Positions 40,893 through 50,492 of a stretch of 64,000 bases of DNA are shown one piece after another. The notes beneath the pieces are model-generated. The model was not told where the DNA came from and did not search any database. It saw only the letters and a program-made list of their open reading frames with translations. The translations under genes and the position numbers were made by a program. This stretch comes from Rhynchopus sp. YZ270_cl-10 (taxonomy: Eukaryota; Euglenozoa; Diplonemea; Diplonemida; Diplonemidae), in the NCBI GenBank assembly GCA_964035575.1, contig OZ037901.1, positions 744,001 to 808,000 of the forward strand, in the 5' to 3' direction. Each line of letters starts with the position of its first letter. The stretch's first letter is position 1.

Positions 40893-42188
40893 ATGGTGAA
40901 AATCAAATTAAAAGACAAGCTCAACGAACTCCTCCTTCTCCACGACGACACCGACCCCGAAGCTCATTACAAAGGCTGTGGACATCGGGAGAACATTGAA
41001 AGCATTTTCAGGGGATCGGGCTTCCAGGGGAACGGCTCTCGCATCTTCAAGGGGCATGAGAAGGGCGGGGAGGGGAGGGTGGTGGCGTTGAAACAGATTT
41101 TTTTCAATGAGAACTATGATGATAGCACCGATGCCGATTCGCATGCAGTTATTACGGAGATCTCCTTTTTGCAGCAGCTGGCTCATGACAACATTGTGCG
41201 TCTGTACACAACCTTTTGCCAACCCTCCGTCCACGACGAACTCTGGATGGTCTTCGAATATTGTGAAGGCGGCTCTCTCGCCGAAGCAATGCGCATCCGA
41301 GACGGACCTTTAAAAGAATCAGAAATACGTTCAGTTCTATTAGGAGTCCTCCCTGCGTTATCACACCTTCACAACCATAAGGTCATTCACCGTGACATAA
41401 AATGCGAAAATATCTTGCTTCGGGGCAACGGTGACGTTGTGTTAGCAGATTTAGGATCTGCCATTTCCTTTACAACAAGCGCAAAGGGGATAGCCGGAAC
41501 ATGCCATTGGATGTCTCCAGAAATGGCGTCGGGGAAGGCTTATAATGAGATGGTTGATATTTGGTCGATGGGGATTTCGGTTATAGAAATGGCGGAAATG
41601 GATACGCCGGCAATGCGTGAAGGGGGGAATGAAACTATGACTTCAATGAGCTCCCCGAAGCTGGTACAACCAGAGCAGTGGTCGGAGGAGCTGATTTCGT
41701 TTGTCGACATTTGTTTGCGTATGGAACCCCCAGAGCGTTCTTCTGCAGAGCATTTGCTGCAGATGTGTTTCTTTTCAAAGCATGAGCCACAGCCATTAGC
41801 CCTACATAACCTTCTTGCGATGGTAGCCGCGCATAATGTAAAAGAAGAAGCCTTATGGCAGGAACGGGATCGGCGTCGTCAAGAGAACGGCAACAACTGC
41901 GACTCTGACGACGAATGGGGCAACAACAGCAGCCACCTCGGGAACAGTCTCTCGGACTTCAAAGCGCGCGACTCGGCTACCTCACTGGAAGGCGCGGAAG
42001 GGGTCACCCCTGCAGTGGACGTTGAGATGAACGGCAACGCCTCGCATTCATCACTCTCTCGGGTATCCGTGAACTCTATTCATTTTGACCCAGTCAAATC
42101 GCCGCCGGAGGTTATCCCTGAGGTATTCAATCAAACTTCATCCACCACCCCTTACCCCATTTTGGATACGGGGTGCACCTTGTTTTAA
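40893..42188 (+). CDS. STE20-like serine/threonine protein kinase
   Basis: 431 residues; kinase domain about 33-300. Visible: ATP-lysine in VVALKQI (Lys67), alpha-C Glu89 (VITEISFL), hinge EYCEGGSL, HRDIKCENILL (catalytic Asp168), DLG at 186-188 in place of DFG, activation segment ending GTCHWMSPEM, and DIWSMGISVIEMAE. The GTxxWMSPE pattern with DIWSMGI is typical of STE20/GCK/PAK kinases. The glycine loop is weak (SGFQGNGSRIF), and a poorly conserved insert follows the catalytic core (MREGGNETMTSMSSPKLV in the place of the usual PPY/F motif). The C-terminal 120 residues are polar, with acidic and Asn-rich stretches, perhaps regulatory. Likely active, since Lys, Glu, Asp and the DLG Asp are present. 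Substrates are unknown. Confidence 0.88.
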   Translation: MVKIKLKDKLNELLLLHDDTDPEAHYKGCGHRENIESIFRGSGFQGNGSRIFKGHEKGGEGRVVALKQIFFNENYDDSTDADSHAVITEISFLQQLAHDNIVRLYTTFCQPSVHDELWMVFEYCEGGSLAEAMRIRDGPLKESEIRSVLLGVLPALSHLHNHKVIHRDIKCENILLRGNGDVVLADLGSAISFTTSAKGIAGTCHWMSPEMASGKAYNEMVDIWSMGISVIEMAEMDTPAMREGGNETMTSMSSPKLVQPEQWSEELISFVDICLRMEPPERSSAEHLLQMCFFSKHEPQPLALHNLLAMVAAHNVKEEALWQERDRRRQENGNNCDSDDEWGNNSSHLGNSLSDFKARDSATSLEGAEGVTPAVDVEMNGNASHSSLSRVSVNSIHFDPVKSPPEVIPEVFNQTSSTTPYPILDTGCTLF

Positions 42189-42199
42189 TTCTTTCTGCT

Positions 42200-42325
42200 T
42201 ACAACCTCCCTCGTGGTAACCGTGTGCATGCCAATGAAGTGCTCTCTGGGGTTTCGAGAACCCGCGGGAGAACCACCTGCTGTCCGCCGATGAACGGTGA
42301 GACGTTTGCACTTTCAGCATCTCTT
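42200..42325 (+). repeat. Upstream repeat with HP2 module (before the 42366 gene)
   Basis: CCTCGTGGTAACCGTGTGCA, AATGAAGTGCTCTCTGGGG, then CCGCCGATGAACGGTGAGAC and GTTTGCACTTTCAGC. The same 130-base unit is at about 43613-43740. Here it is followed by a pyrimidine-rich stretch, CTCCACAG and the ATG. Confidence 0.65.
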
Positions 42326-42365
42326 TCTTTTACCTCTAAAAAAACCCCCTACTCCACAGACCCGC

Positions 42366-43316
42366 ATGAAGATGCCTCATTCCTACCCTGCCCGCTCTCA
42401 AGGTCCTGGTCTCTCTGGGAATGTGCATTCGAGTGTCCGCAGACTGAGGGTGCGTTCCTCTGGGGCTGAGGAGCCTGCCAGCGCTGCGGAGGTGGAGCTC
42501 AGCAAAGAGAACGCGGTGCTGCGGGCTACGCTCGCAGGGCTGCGCGAGGCCGCGCCGTACGAGGTGCTGCTGCTGGGGGAGCTGCGGGGGTATGAGGACG
42601 GCGCTGCCTTCTCCATGGACGCACTGAAGGAGGAGACTGCCGTCCTCGCAACCCGCTCCGACGCAAAGCGCCGCGACCTCGAACGCATGCGTCTCTCCAT
42701 CACCCAACTCAGCCTCGCCACCACAGAGCTCCTCTCCAAGCTCGACCTCTCCCACAACCACTCCTCCACCAAACACCCTGCACCCACAAAACCACCGCCA
42801 AAAGCAAAACGGTCCTCTTCTCCAGGCAAATCCACAACCTCTCGCATCGCCAAATCCCCCATCACCACACCCTTAGAAGGACGCTCCAAGGTAGGGACGC
42901 TCAACAGACACCCAAAGCCTGCGCCTGCTGCGACGATGCTGTCTGCAAAGCGGTCGCACACCTACACACCCAAAGACGGGCAGGTCACACCGGCAAGAGA
43001 GGTGAGGGTGCGGGACGCTTCGCATAGCCCGCAGGCACGGTTGCCGGAGAGAGGTGCATCGTTGCATGTGTATGAGTCGCCGGTGGTTGGGTGGGGGCGG
43101 AGTCGGTCGCGTGGAGGTGGTGGAGGAGGGGGAGGAGGAGGAGGTGCCACGACAGCATGTGCCTCCCCGCCTCCCCCAATGCGTTATGGAGGTTGTCCCA
43201 CGGTGTTCAGCAAAACTGCGAATGTGCCTCTCGCAACAGGGTACGTCCCTGGCACCTTCCGGAATAAGTCAATGCTAACCAGATTAGGGAAGACGAAGAA
43301 GGCGGCGAAGGTGTGA
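42366..43316 (+). CDS. Coiled-coil protein with disordered basic tail
   Basis: 316 residues from the ATG at 42366 (or 42372, since M-K-M is present), 6 bases after CTCCACAG. An earlier in-frame ATG at 42297 lies inside the HP2 repeat and is unlikely. Residues about 35-115 are Ala/Glu/Leu-rich with heptad-like spacing (VELSKENAVLRATLAGLREA; DAKRRDLERMRLSITQLSLA) and should form a coiled coil. The rest is Pro/Ser/Lys/Arg-rich, with a run of Gly near residue 245-256, and ends basic (LTRLGKTKKAAKV). No family recognised; a cytoskeletal or basal-body role is possible but only a guess. GC content is clearly higher than in the flanks, which supports coding. Confidence 0.7.
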   Translation: MKMPHSYPARSQGPGLSGNVHSSVRRLRVRSSGAEEPASAAEVELSKENAVLRATLAGLREAAPYEVLLLGELRGYEDGAAFSMDALKEETAVLATRSDAKRRDLERMRLSITQLSLATTELLSKLDLSHNHSSTKHPAPTKPPPKAKRSSSPGKSTTSRIAKSPITTPLEGRSKVGTLNRHPKPAPAATMLSAKRSHTYTPKDGQVTPAREVRVRDASHSPQARLPERGASLHVYESPVVGWGRSRSRGGGGGGGGGGGATTACASPPPPMRYGGCPTVFSKTANVPLATGYVPGTFRNKSMLTRLGKTKKAAKV

Positions 43317-43746
43317 GGAAGATGCACCTTTTTTAAAAATAAAAGCAAGAGGCAGGACCGGTGTGGCTGCCAAAAAAAAAGAAACTGTCAGTGTCACGTC
43401 TCCATCGGTAGGTTACAGTGGGGAGGGGGAAAATAGAGGGAGAAAGAAAACGTGTGTTGTGTGCTGTGTTTTTGTAGTGTGGGGAGGGGGGTTTAGTGGG
43501 GTTGTGGTTGACGACGAGATGAGGTTCGGTGAAGGAAAAAAAATGCGTTTTGTATACAAAAACGTCTTTTGGTGATCACCGAAGGCAGGCGTATTTGCAT
43601 TTTTTTTCTTACCCCCCTCGTGGTAACCCGTGTGCATGTCAATGAAGTGCTCTCTGGGGGTTCGATAACCTGCAGAGAAACAGTGTCTTGCATCCGCCGA
43701 TGAACGACGAGACGTTTGCACTTACAACTCTGTGCCTTTTTTTTAA

Positions 43747-43790
43747 GGTGACTAATCACGAGAGGCTTAGGATCATCTTATAAACTTTTG
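43747..43790 (+). repeat. Hairpin / pyrimidine-tail module (HP1 family)
   Basis: GGTGACTAATCACGAGAGGC then TTAGGATCATCTTATAAACT. The inner stem has a mismatch (TC/GC next to the loop); everything else is as in the type member. It directly follows an HP2 module. Confidence 0.65.
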
Positions 43791-44698
43791 TTTTTTCTTA
43801 TCTCTCTCTGGGATTTAGCTTTGGCATACCCTGAGTTACTTCGTCGTCGTGTGTTGTGTGTGGGGCTTATGTGCGGTTCTGTTTCAGGTTTGTAATTAGA
43901 GTTTTTTTTTTGTTCTTCTTTTTGTGATGAAAAGTATGGGGAGAGATGAATGTGTGTCTGTGAAGATATTTGTTTCTTTTCAATTGTTATTTAAAAAAAT
44001 CTGTACCTTTGAATTTCATTAGCCTTCGGGCGACCTTGTACAGAACCCATCCTCGGAGAGGTGATTGTCGAAACTACAAAAAAATAAAAACATCTCAGGT
44101 GCCATAACCAAGTTTTTCAAGGTACGATACATATACAATGGATTTTCTTCCTCCTCCCAAATGCAGAGTCTTTCCAAGCAAAGTTGCCACGAGCTGTTCA
44201 ATTTTATTTGTAAGCATACTAGCCTAGCCTATTAAAGGGGGAGTTTCGGTCATCCGGGGGGCGTTGGGTGTTCTAAACTTACGACTGTCTGGCAGCTACA
44301 CGAAAAACAAAATTATCAAAAAAAAAGGTTCCTCGCCCTTTCGGGAGTAGCATTGCTTTTTGGACAGAACCCTGTCAAAAAAAAACCTTTATTTTTTTTT
44401 GAGCCAGTGGCCTGTGTCCGCCGACGAGGCGTTTGCACTTTCAACCTCTCTTTTTTGAGAATGGGGTGGCTCATTGATGCCAACAAAAAACCCTGTCAAC
44501 CCTTCCCGCTTGGTCGCCATTTTATTTTGAATTTTTCTTTCCTTTTTTCTCTCCTCTGTGCGAGTTGTTCTATATAGCACCCCGCCCTATGTCTCTTGAA
44601 GTGACTTAACTGTTATCACTTTTCTCGACACAAAAAAAAGAGGACCGTTACTAGGGTGAGACACAGCTCGTTTACTCTATATATAGCCTCTTTTCTTC

Positions 44699-44745
44699 GG
44701 TGACGAAGCGCAGAGAGGCTTCGGTTCGTCTTAATAAGATTTTCC
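44699..44745 (+). repeat. Hairpin module (HP1 family) with compensatory stem
   Basis: GGTGACGAAGC / GCTTCGGTTCGTC: the inner stem CGAAGC/GCTTCG changes one base pair on both strands relative to CTAAGC/GCTTAG, and the outer GGTGA/TCGTC still pairs through G-T. Tail TTAATAAGATTTTCCC. Confidence 0.65.
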
Positions 44746-44936
44746 CTTTCTTTTTGCTGTCTGTTGTCGTAGTTTTGCATTTTTTTTGAAGATGTTGACC
44801 GCATTCATCTTTCAAGCTTCTTTTCTCTCCCCCTTCTCATCTCATTGTGTATGTATTTTTGAAAAAGCAGGTATGGGGTAGTTCCTTGTTCCTTAGGGCG
44901 GAACATTACCCAAAATGTGTTTAAAAACCCATATTT

Positions 44937-45057
44937 GGAGTACCGTACATATTCCTAGTATCGACCGTAATAATGTTCGACCTTTTCAGGATCTTTCTGG
45001 AAATTCGACCCCTTTTTACGGTCCATAATTTTTTTTATAGTACGAATACGGTACTCC
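44937..45057 (+). mobile_element. Small TIR element
   Basis: 121 bp, ends GGAGTACCGTA / TACGGTACTCC, with an inner inverted pair (GACCGTAATAATG versus ATTATGGACCGTAA). It sits between two partial direct copies of a GGTATGGGG...GGAACATT block (about 44870-44930 and 45103-45135). Confidence 0.55.
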
Positions 45058-45657
45058 CTTAGGAAGATAGCCCAAATAGGGAGGTATCTTGAAGAACAAA
45101 AAGCAGGTATGGGGGTACTTCCTCAGAGCGGAACATTGCCAATGTATCGGGGGTGTGTCTTTTTGTGGGTGGTATGTGTGCATCCTTCAGACTTTTTTGA
45201 GTTTCTAGCGGGTCAGTGCCCACAGTAAGGTCGCCTGCAGGCCAGAGGGATTTTTTTATTTTAAATCTGTGTCTCCCACACGAGCCCATTTCATTCCTGA
45301 TTTTTTTTTCATATTCAGGGAGAGTGGGGTGTCATTTGTTACAAGTTTATAGTTTTTTTTTTTTTTGTATACCCAAATTCTCATTAGTCTCGAAGAAGGG
45401 ATCTGAAGTCAGTTTGAGGGTTGGAGGGGTTGAGGGGGGGAGTAAAGATGAACCCAGGGGCAGGGACCACTCAAACCATGTCTTTCACTCATGGCTACTA
45501 TTCGAAAAAATAATACCCCACGATTTCATATCAACTCTGAAATGAATAAGGTATGGTGTCTTTGATGTGTGTTTGAATTGGCCTATTTTTGCAAGGTTGT
45601 CTGTTTTTTTTTTTTTGCCCCTCTCCCCTCCTCCTCCTCCATTGTCTCGTTGTTTTC

Positions 45658-45840
45658 CGGTACGGTATTCAGCAAAATGACAACCCAAATGACAATAATT
45701 GCCACAATTATGACGCCTAGGAGGGTTGTCATTTACAATTCAAAAAAATGACTGTCGCAAAGGCCTCTTCATCTCGCATTGCAAGGTTAAGGTTGTAAAT
45801 GGCATACATTTGGGTTGTGGTTTTGCTGACTACCGTACCG
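45658..45840 (+). mobile_element. MITE (CACGGTRCGGTA family), copy 2
   Basis: 183 bp, ends CGGTACGGTATTCAGCAAAA / TTTTGCTGACTACCGTACCG. It shares interior blocks with 35726-35903 in the same orientation. Confidence 0.75.
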
Positions 45841-46196
45841 TGTAAATAGAACCCCCTTTTTTTTCAAACAAGACAAGTGTCCACCTCTTGGTGGGGTTGT
45901 CGATACACCATAAAAAAGGGTAAAGAAAATAACTCCCCCCCTCCCATTCCCTTTCCCAACATAGTTTGAACGAAACAGAACAAGAATGAACAATAATAAA
46001 GGCTCGCGCATACACCCCCCTCACCCTCACACTGATTATTTTCTTTTAAATCCAACAATCAAAATACACTCAGATTATACACTCCGATTTATCCACTTTC
46101 TCTCTCCGCTTTTGTTTTCATCGTATTTTATACTTGATTTCTGAGTCATTTTTCAACTTCTCTCTTTTCTCTCTTCTTTCCAACCCACTTTACAAT

Positions 46197-47432
46197 ATGA
46201 CCCGAAAAGGCTTTATGGTTGTTGCAACTGGACAGCATGCCGGGAAAACCACGACCTGTTTAGGACTGGTTTCAGGCCTAATCTCCCGAGGACAGGAGGT
46301 CAGCTTCTTGAAGCCTGTAGGACAGTCTTGGGTGGAGGTGGACACGGCATCTTCTTCTTCTTCATCACCCCCCTCCTCCTCTTCCTCCTTGCAAGCCCAC
46401 AACGACCACAACCGTTCAAATTTACAGCACAATGTCTCATCTTATCAACTAGATGGTCACAACACCGCTGTTCACCACAGAGTTGACAAAGACTGTGTTC
46501 TCTTTAAAGAAACCTTCGCCCTGCGTTGTCCGTACCCTAGAATGTCCCCTGTACTTATCCCATCTGGGTTTACAAAGCAGTTTCTAGATGGTACTACAGA
46601 AAAACCGGAAACGCTATTAAACAAAATCCGGAAAGATTATGAATACTTAGCAGGCCAATCTGATGTGGTGGTGGTGGAGGGCACCGGGCATGCTGGGGTA
46701 GGTGATATCATTACTATGAGTAACGCTGTTGTCGCGAAAACCTTGGGGTTGAAGGTGGTCTTGGTCGGAACAGGTGGTATTGGGAGTGCGATTGACACGC
46801 TCTCTCTCTCTAAGGCAGTATTAGAAGGAGAAGGGGTAGAGATAGCGGGTATAATCCTGAACAAATGCTTGCCCGAAAAACCTGATGTTCCAGACTACGT
46901 CAAAAAGGTGGTGGAAGGGAGGTGGGGTGTACCGTTTCTTGGTGCATTAATGCACAGTAAGGTGTTAGGGCAGGCTACGATAAGGGATTTTGAGATTTTG
47001 TTTCGAACGAAATTGATTGCGGCTGAAGAAGATGCGCTACGACGGGTAGACGATGTGGTATTGGTTGCATCCTCAATAGAAGCGTTCGTCCCTCAACTGG
47101 ACCGTCCAGGACAGATTTTTGTCACTCCAGCGTCACGTACTGATGTCCTTTTTGCTTTGCTTGCAGACCTCAAAACCGGTGGCTTTGCAGCACAATGCGG
47201 GTTGATCCTAACAGGAGAACCTCCCCAACATAGCGTTAAGGTTTTAAAACTACTCGCCACGGAACGTCTCCCTACCCTCCTCCTACCCACCATGACCAGC
47301 GTGGAGGCGATACAAAAGATTGCAGCGCATACCGCAAAAATCCGTCTCGAAGACAAAGAAAAAATTGCGAAAGCAATAGACGTGGTTCTCAACGGAGTGG
47401 ATTTTGAACGGTTAATGTCATCAGCGTTGTAG
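46197..47432 (+). CDS. BioD-like P-loop NTPase with DRTGG-type domain
   Basis: 411 residues. The P-loop is at 12-19 (GQHAGKTT), opening with MVVATGQHAGKTTTCLGLVS, as in the dethiobiotin-synthetase-like domain that also forms the N-terminus of many phosphotransacetylases. VVVVEGTGHAGVGD and VVLVGTGGIGSAIDTL fit the second half of that fold. The C-terminal part (DRPGQIFVTPASRTDVLFAL; CGLILTGEPP) matches the DRTGG-type domain that follows it in such proteins. The catalytic PTA acyltransferase domain is absent, so it probably works as a regulatory or ligase-like ATPase; its substrate is not evident. A Ser/Pro-rich insert (residues about 55-85, partly a TCT/CTC microsatellite) interrupts the first domain. 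The start 21 codons into the frame is preferred because the preceding codons are pyrimidine-rich leader. Confidence 0.75.
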   Translation: MTRKGFMVVATGQHAGKTTTCLGLVSGLISRGQEVSFLKPVGQSWVEVDTASSSSSSPPSSSSSLQAHNDHNRSNLQHNVSSYQLDGHNTAVHHRVDKDCVLFKETFALRCPYPRMSPVLIPSGFTKQFLDGTTEKPETLLNKIRKDYEYLAGQSDVVVVEGTGHAGVGDIITMSNAVVAKTLGLKVVLVGTGGIGSAIDTLSLSKAVLEGEGVEIAGIILNKCLPEKPDVPDYVKKVVEGRWGVPFLGALMHSKVLGQATIRDFEILFRTKLIAAEEDALRRVDDVVLVASSIEAFVPQLDRPGQIFVTPASRTDVLFALLADLKTGGFAAQCGLILTGEPPQHSVKVLKLLATERLPTLLLPTMTSVEAIQKIAAHTAKIRLEDKEKIAKAIDVVLNGVDFERLMSSAL

Positions 47433-48226
47433 AAGATGCTCATTGACATTCTATTTTTTGTCCATTTTAAATGTGGATTTGAGTTTGGCCGAGATGTTTT
47501 GCATTTTTTTTAGACTTTCTCACAATCAGGATATTGCGTAGGGTGTGTATGTGTGTTTTTCTCGTTGTGGAAAGGGGAGAGGGGAAGGGGGAGGGGAGGG
47601 AGGGAAAAGGGGAGGTTGCCGTTATCTGGGAAAGTGTCCTTTGTCCTGGGACGGCAAAACAAAGAAGAGAGTTACACTCTGATGGGGGTGGTTTTTAATA
47701 TAAATGTAGTTTATCGTTTGATGGTGTCTGTGAAGTGTCTGCAGTGGGGACGTTTTCGCAGGCAACGTTCGCTTTCTTTCTTGAAAAATGTTTTTGTGCA
47801 TCTGTGTGAATAACTCTTTCTCATCTGTCCTATATTTCTCTGCTTTTTTTTTTTGTATATTGGAGCAATGACTATCCAGTTAGAACTTCACAAATGAGAA
47901 AAAAAAATAAAACGTTTTGAAAAGGATTCACTCTACAGTGTAAATAACCATTAGTGGATTTCATAATTAGGGCCTAATTCTGAATCTACTCTTTATGGTC
48001 TATTAAATAGAGTGTATTTTCTTTCAACCCTCACATGCTCTCCCACAGACAGTTTCAGGTGGGTGTTGAGCAATGTTTCTCCTTCTGAACACTTTCAGTG
48101 AAGAAAAAAAGGGGTGGGTTATCGTATTGCCGATCATTTCTTCATATGAACAATATTTAGCAGTGGAGAGGGAATCATTGATTTTACAATACAAACAACA
48201 GGGGCAATCACAACACAGAATATAAA
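47433..48226. other. Spacer
   Basis: No gene, and no repeat I recognise; G-runs near 47570-47625. The leader of the next gene ends CAACACAG then AATATAAAATG. Confidence 0.5.
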
Positions 48227-49347
48227 ATGTTCAGACAGGTCGCAAGAGTGGCAGTGAGGCCGATGGCGAGGGCCGTGACCGTGCCCGCAACACAGTTCAA
48301 AAGCGACAAAGACCCCAGCCTGCTCGAGTTCCAGTCCGTGGCTTCAATTGAAAACTTGTACGAATTTAACGTTAGCAACGTGACCCAGGTTTGTTTACTA
48401 GGGTATTTCATATGTCCAACACTTTATCCACACAGTACAACATTGAGCTCCGCAAGCTTGCGGACCTGAAAGTGAACGACAAAATTAAGAGCACCTTCGA
48501 AGTGATGAAGTCGAAACGCATCAAGCCTGACGCGACCACCATCGAGATCCTTGCCCGGTATGTTCTGCACCGCGCCCTCCATGCCATGACTTCTTGACAT
48601 CTCCTTTTATTCATGCGTTTTAACACGTTTTCAACTACTCTTTTATTGCACTATTCAAACCTATCCGCCCACAGCTCATGCGAGCCTGCTAACGCCCGCC
48701 GCGCGGTGCTTTTCTTCGACGAGGTGATCAAGTTCGAGATCGACCCCACACCCGAGACTTACAAGACCCTTGCAGCCATCTTCAAGGCAGCCAAGGAGGA
48801 GAAGGTATGTGTTTTTTTGTTCTTTCTTTTTGTTGATCCCTCACCATATACTATCAATTTATTGATTGCATATGATGAAAATAGTTCTTTCTTCTCCTTT
48901 TTCTAGACGTCACTCTGACTATTGTTCTCTGCTGTTAGCTCCATAAGGGGTTCGATAATCCACAGAGCTTCAGTTTGGTGTGTCAGAGGCTTTCTTGGAA
49001 AACTCTATCCCCCCTTTTTTTTTAAAGCTCTCTTCATCATCCCCCAACACACACAGTCCTCGGCACTCCTCACGGCAATGGCGAAGGATGAGGACATCTT
49101 CGGAAGCGACCGCTTCTGCCAACTCGTATGGAAACCTTCCCCACCTCCCTCTTCTTCCACTTGAACTACCTGATTTTTCTCTGGTGGAGTATGGAATTTG
49201 GTGGTTTAAATGCCAATAAAACTCTTCCAAACTCTACCAAATGTCATGCAAAAATCAGGTGGTTGACATTCAAAATATTCACTTCGATTCGTCAATCAAA
49301 CATAAACATCACAGGTCGACGAGTTCCACAAGATCGCAGCGCAATAG
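48227..49347 (+). CDS. Small mitochondrial PPR-like / COX5A-like protein (five exons)
   Basis: Exons 48227-48388, 48436-48557, 48675-48804, 49057-49125 and 49315-49347 join in frame to 171 residues; introns are 47, 117, 252 and 189 bases, all GT-AG. The N-terminus (MFRQVARVAVRPMARAVTVP) is rich in Arg and Ala without acids, like a mitochondrial targeting peptide. The body reads as PPR-style helix pairs (KSTFEVMKSKRIKPDATTIE; RRAVLFFDEVIKFEIDPTPE then TYKTLAAIFKAAKEEK). Cytochrome c oxidase subunit Va (yeast Cox6) has the same size and a similar superhelical fold, so a COX subunit is a reasonable alternative to a PPR RNA-binding protein. Intron 2 contains a hairpin-type repeat (TTCATGCGTTTTAACACG then TTTTCAACTACTC) about 30-70 bases before its acceptor. 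Confidence 0.75.
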
Positions 49348-50031
49348 GTGATATGGTACAGTTCACATATTCCATTTCGCGTTTTCGCTCTGAAAAAAAA
49401 ACACACACACGTTGGAAAAAAAAATAGGACCCTCCTAATGGGGGCAAAGAGTTAAAAAAAAACGGACGTTTTAGTGGGGCGTTTTGCCAAATTAGAAGGC
49501 CGGGAAAATTTTTTTTCTGGATCGGAAAGACTGTGGAAGGATTTAAAACTCTGTTGTGGGCTGCTTCTTGGCCGCGCAGGGTGGGGGGAGGGAAGCGGGG
49601 GGAGGGGCATCGGAAGAGAATATCGGCAGTGTTTGAGCAGAAAAAAAAAAAAAAAACAGGTTTTTTTTTTTACTCTTTGAAAATCCCGTTTTTTTTCTAG
49701 AGATCCGTCTCACAGAAAAAAAACGGATATGACTACAAAAGAACCTGAGGGGAGAGGGTGGGGGAAACCATACAAGAGATCCGCGAAGAAAAAATAAAAT
49801 AAAATAAAAGCACAGCGGGTTTAGAGAGACGACAAAAAAACCAACGAAAGTGGAGATTTTTTGTGAGGAAACCCACTTCAAAAAATCCTGTTTTTCTTCT
49901 TTTTTTTTGACAGGTAAAAAAAGCATTCACAACGGGCGAACTTTGGGAGGTGCCGGACTGCCACGAGAGAGGGTTTAAAAAAAAATCGAGGCCTTCCTCT
50001 TTCCCCCTCTAACCACCCTACTCCCCCCCTC

Positions 50032-50193
50032 CACAGCAGAGAATAAGCCGGGTCCCTGGGTCCTGGTCCCAGTCCTGGTCAAGGTTGCCGGTCAAGGTCC
50101 CGGTCCTGGTCCTGGTCCCGGGTCCCAGTCCGGCTGAGAATAGCCGGGTCCTGGTCCCCGGTCCCGGGTCCCCGAGTCTTATTCTCTGCTGTG
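50032..50193 (+). repeat. GGTCC minisatellite bounded by inverted ends, copy 1
   Basis: The ends CACAGCAGAGAATAAG / CTTATTCTCTGCTGTG are perfect inverted repeats of 16 bases. Between them lie irregular tandem GGTCCTGGTCCC/GGTCCCGGTC units. A second copy with the same ends but fewer repeats is at 54454-54573. Confidence 0.8.
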
Positions 50194-50267
50194 CCCCCCT
50201 CTTCTATTTGATTCAGATGTAAACCACAAAATGGATGTAGGACTGCATGGTTGGATGTCCACCCCGG

Positions 50268-50325
50268 TACAAGCCGGTCATACCAAGGTACACTGTTCAC
50301 GAGAGTTGTATTTCATGTCCACTTT
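50268..50325 (+). repeat. HP3-type module upstream of the 50493 gene
   Basis: GCCGGTCATACCAAGGTACA, CTGTTCACGAGAG, then TTGTATTTCATGTCCACTTT; followed within 30 bases by TTTCATTTACAG, an acceptor-like site. Confidence 0.6.
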
Positions 50326-50492
50326 GATTTACTTCGTTTCATTTACAGTCAAACAGCTACCACTCCAGACAGCTCTGGATAGACGAACATCGTCTACGAG
50401 GTGTGGACGCTAGGGAAAGAATATCACACACTTATCAATTTGAGGTTTACAAACATTTACATTGCAGACACACAAAAAAACAAACACTAAAT

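Larger units (their letters stand above)
43317..46196. other. Spacer with several repeats
   Basis: No gene. It has the 130-base HP2 unit (43613-43740) followed directly by an HP1 module (43747-43790), a shortened HP2 (44417-44455), an HP1 member at 44699-44745, the small TIR element 44937-45057 between two partial direct copies of a GCAGGTATGGGG...GCGGAACATT block, and the MITE copy at 45658-45840. Confidence 0.6.
49348..50492. other. Spacer with a bounded minisatellite
   Basis: No gene. It contains the GGTCC minisatellite element at 50032-50193, then an HP3-type module (about 50220-50325) that runs into TTCGTTTCATTTACAG, and the leader of the 50493 gene, with TTACATTGCAG 23 bases before the ATG. 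Confidence 0.55.
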
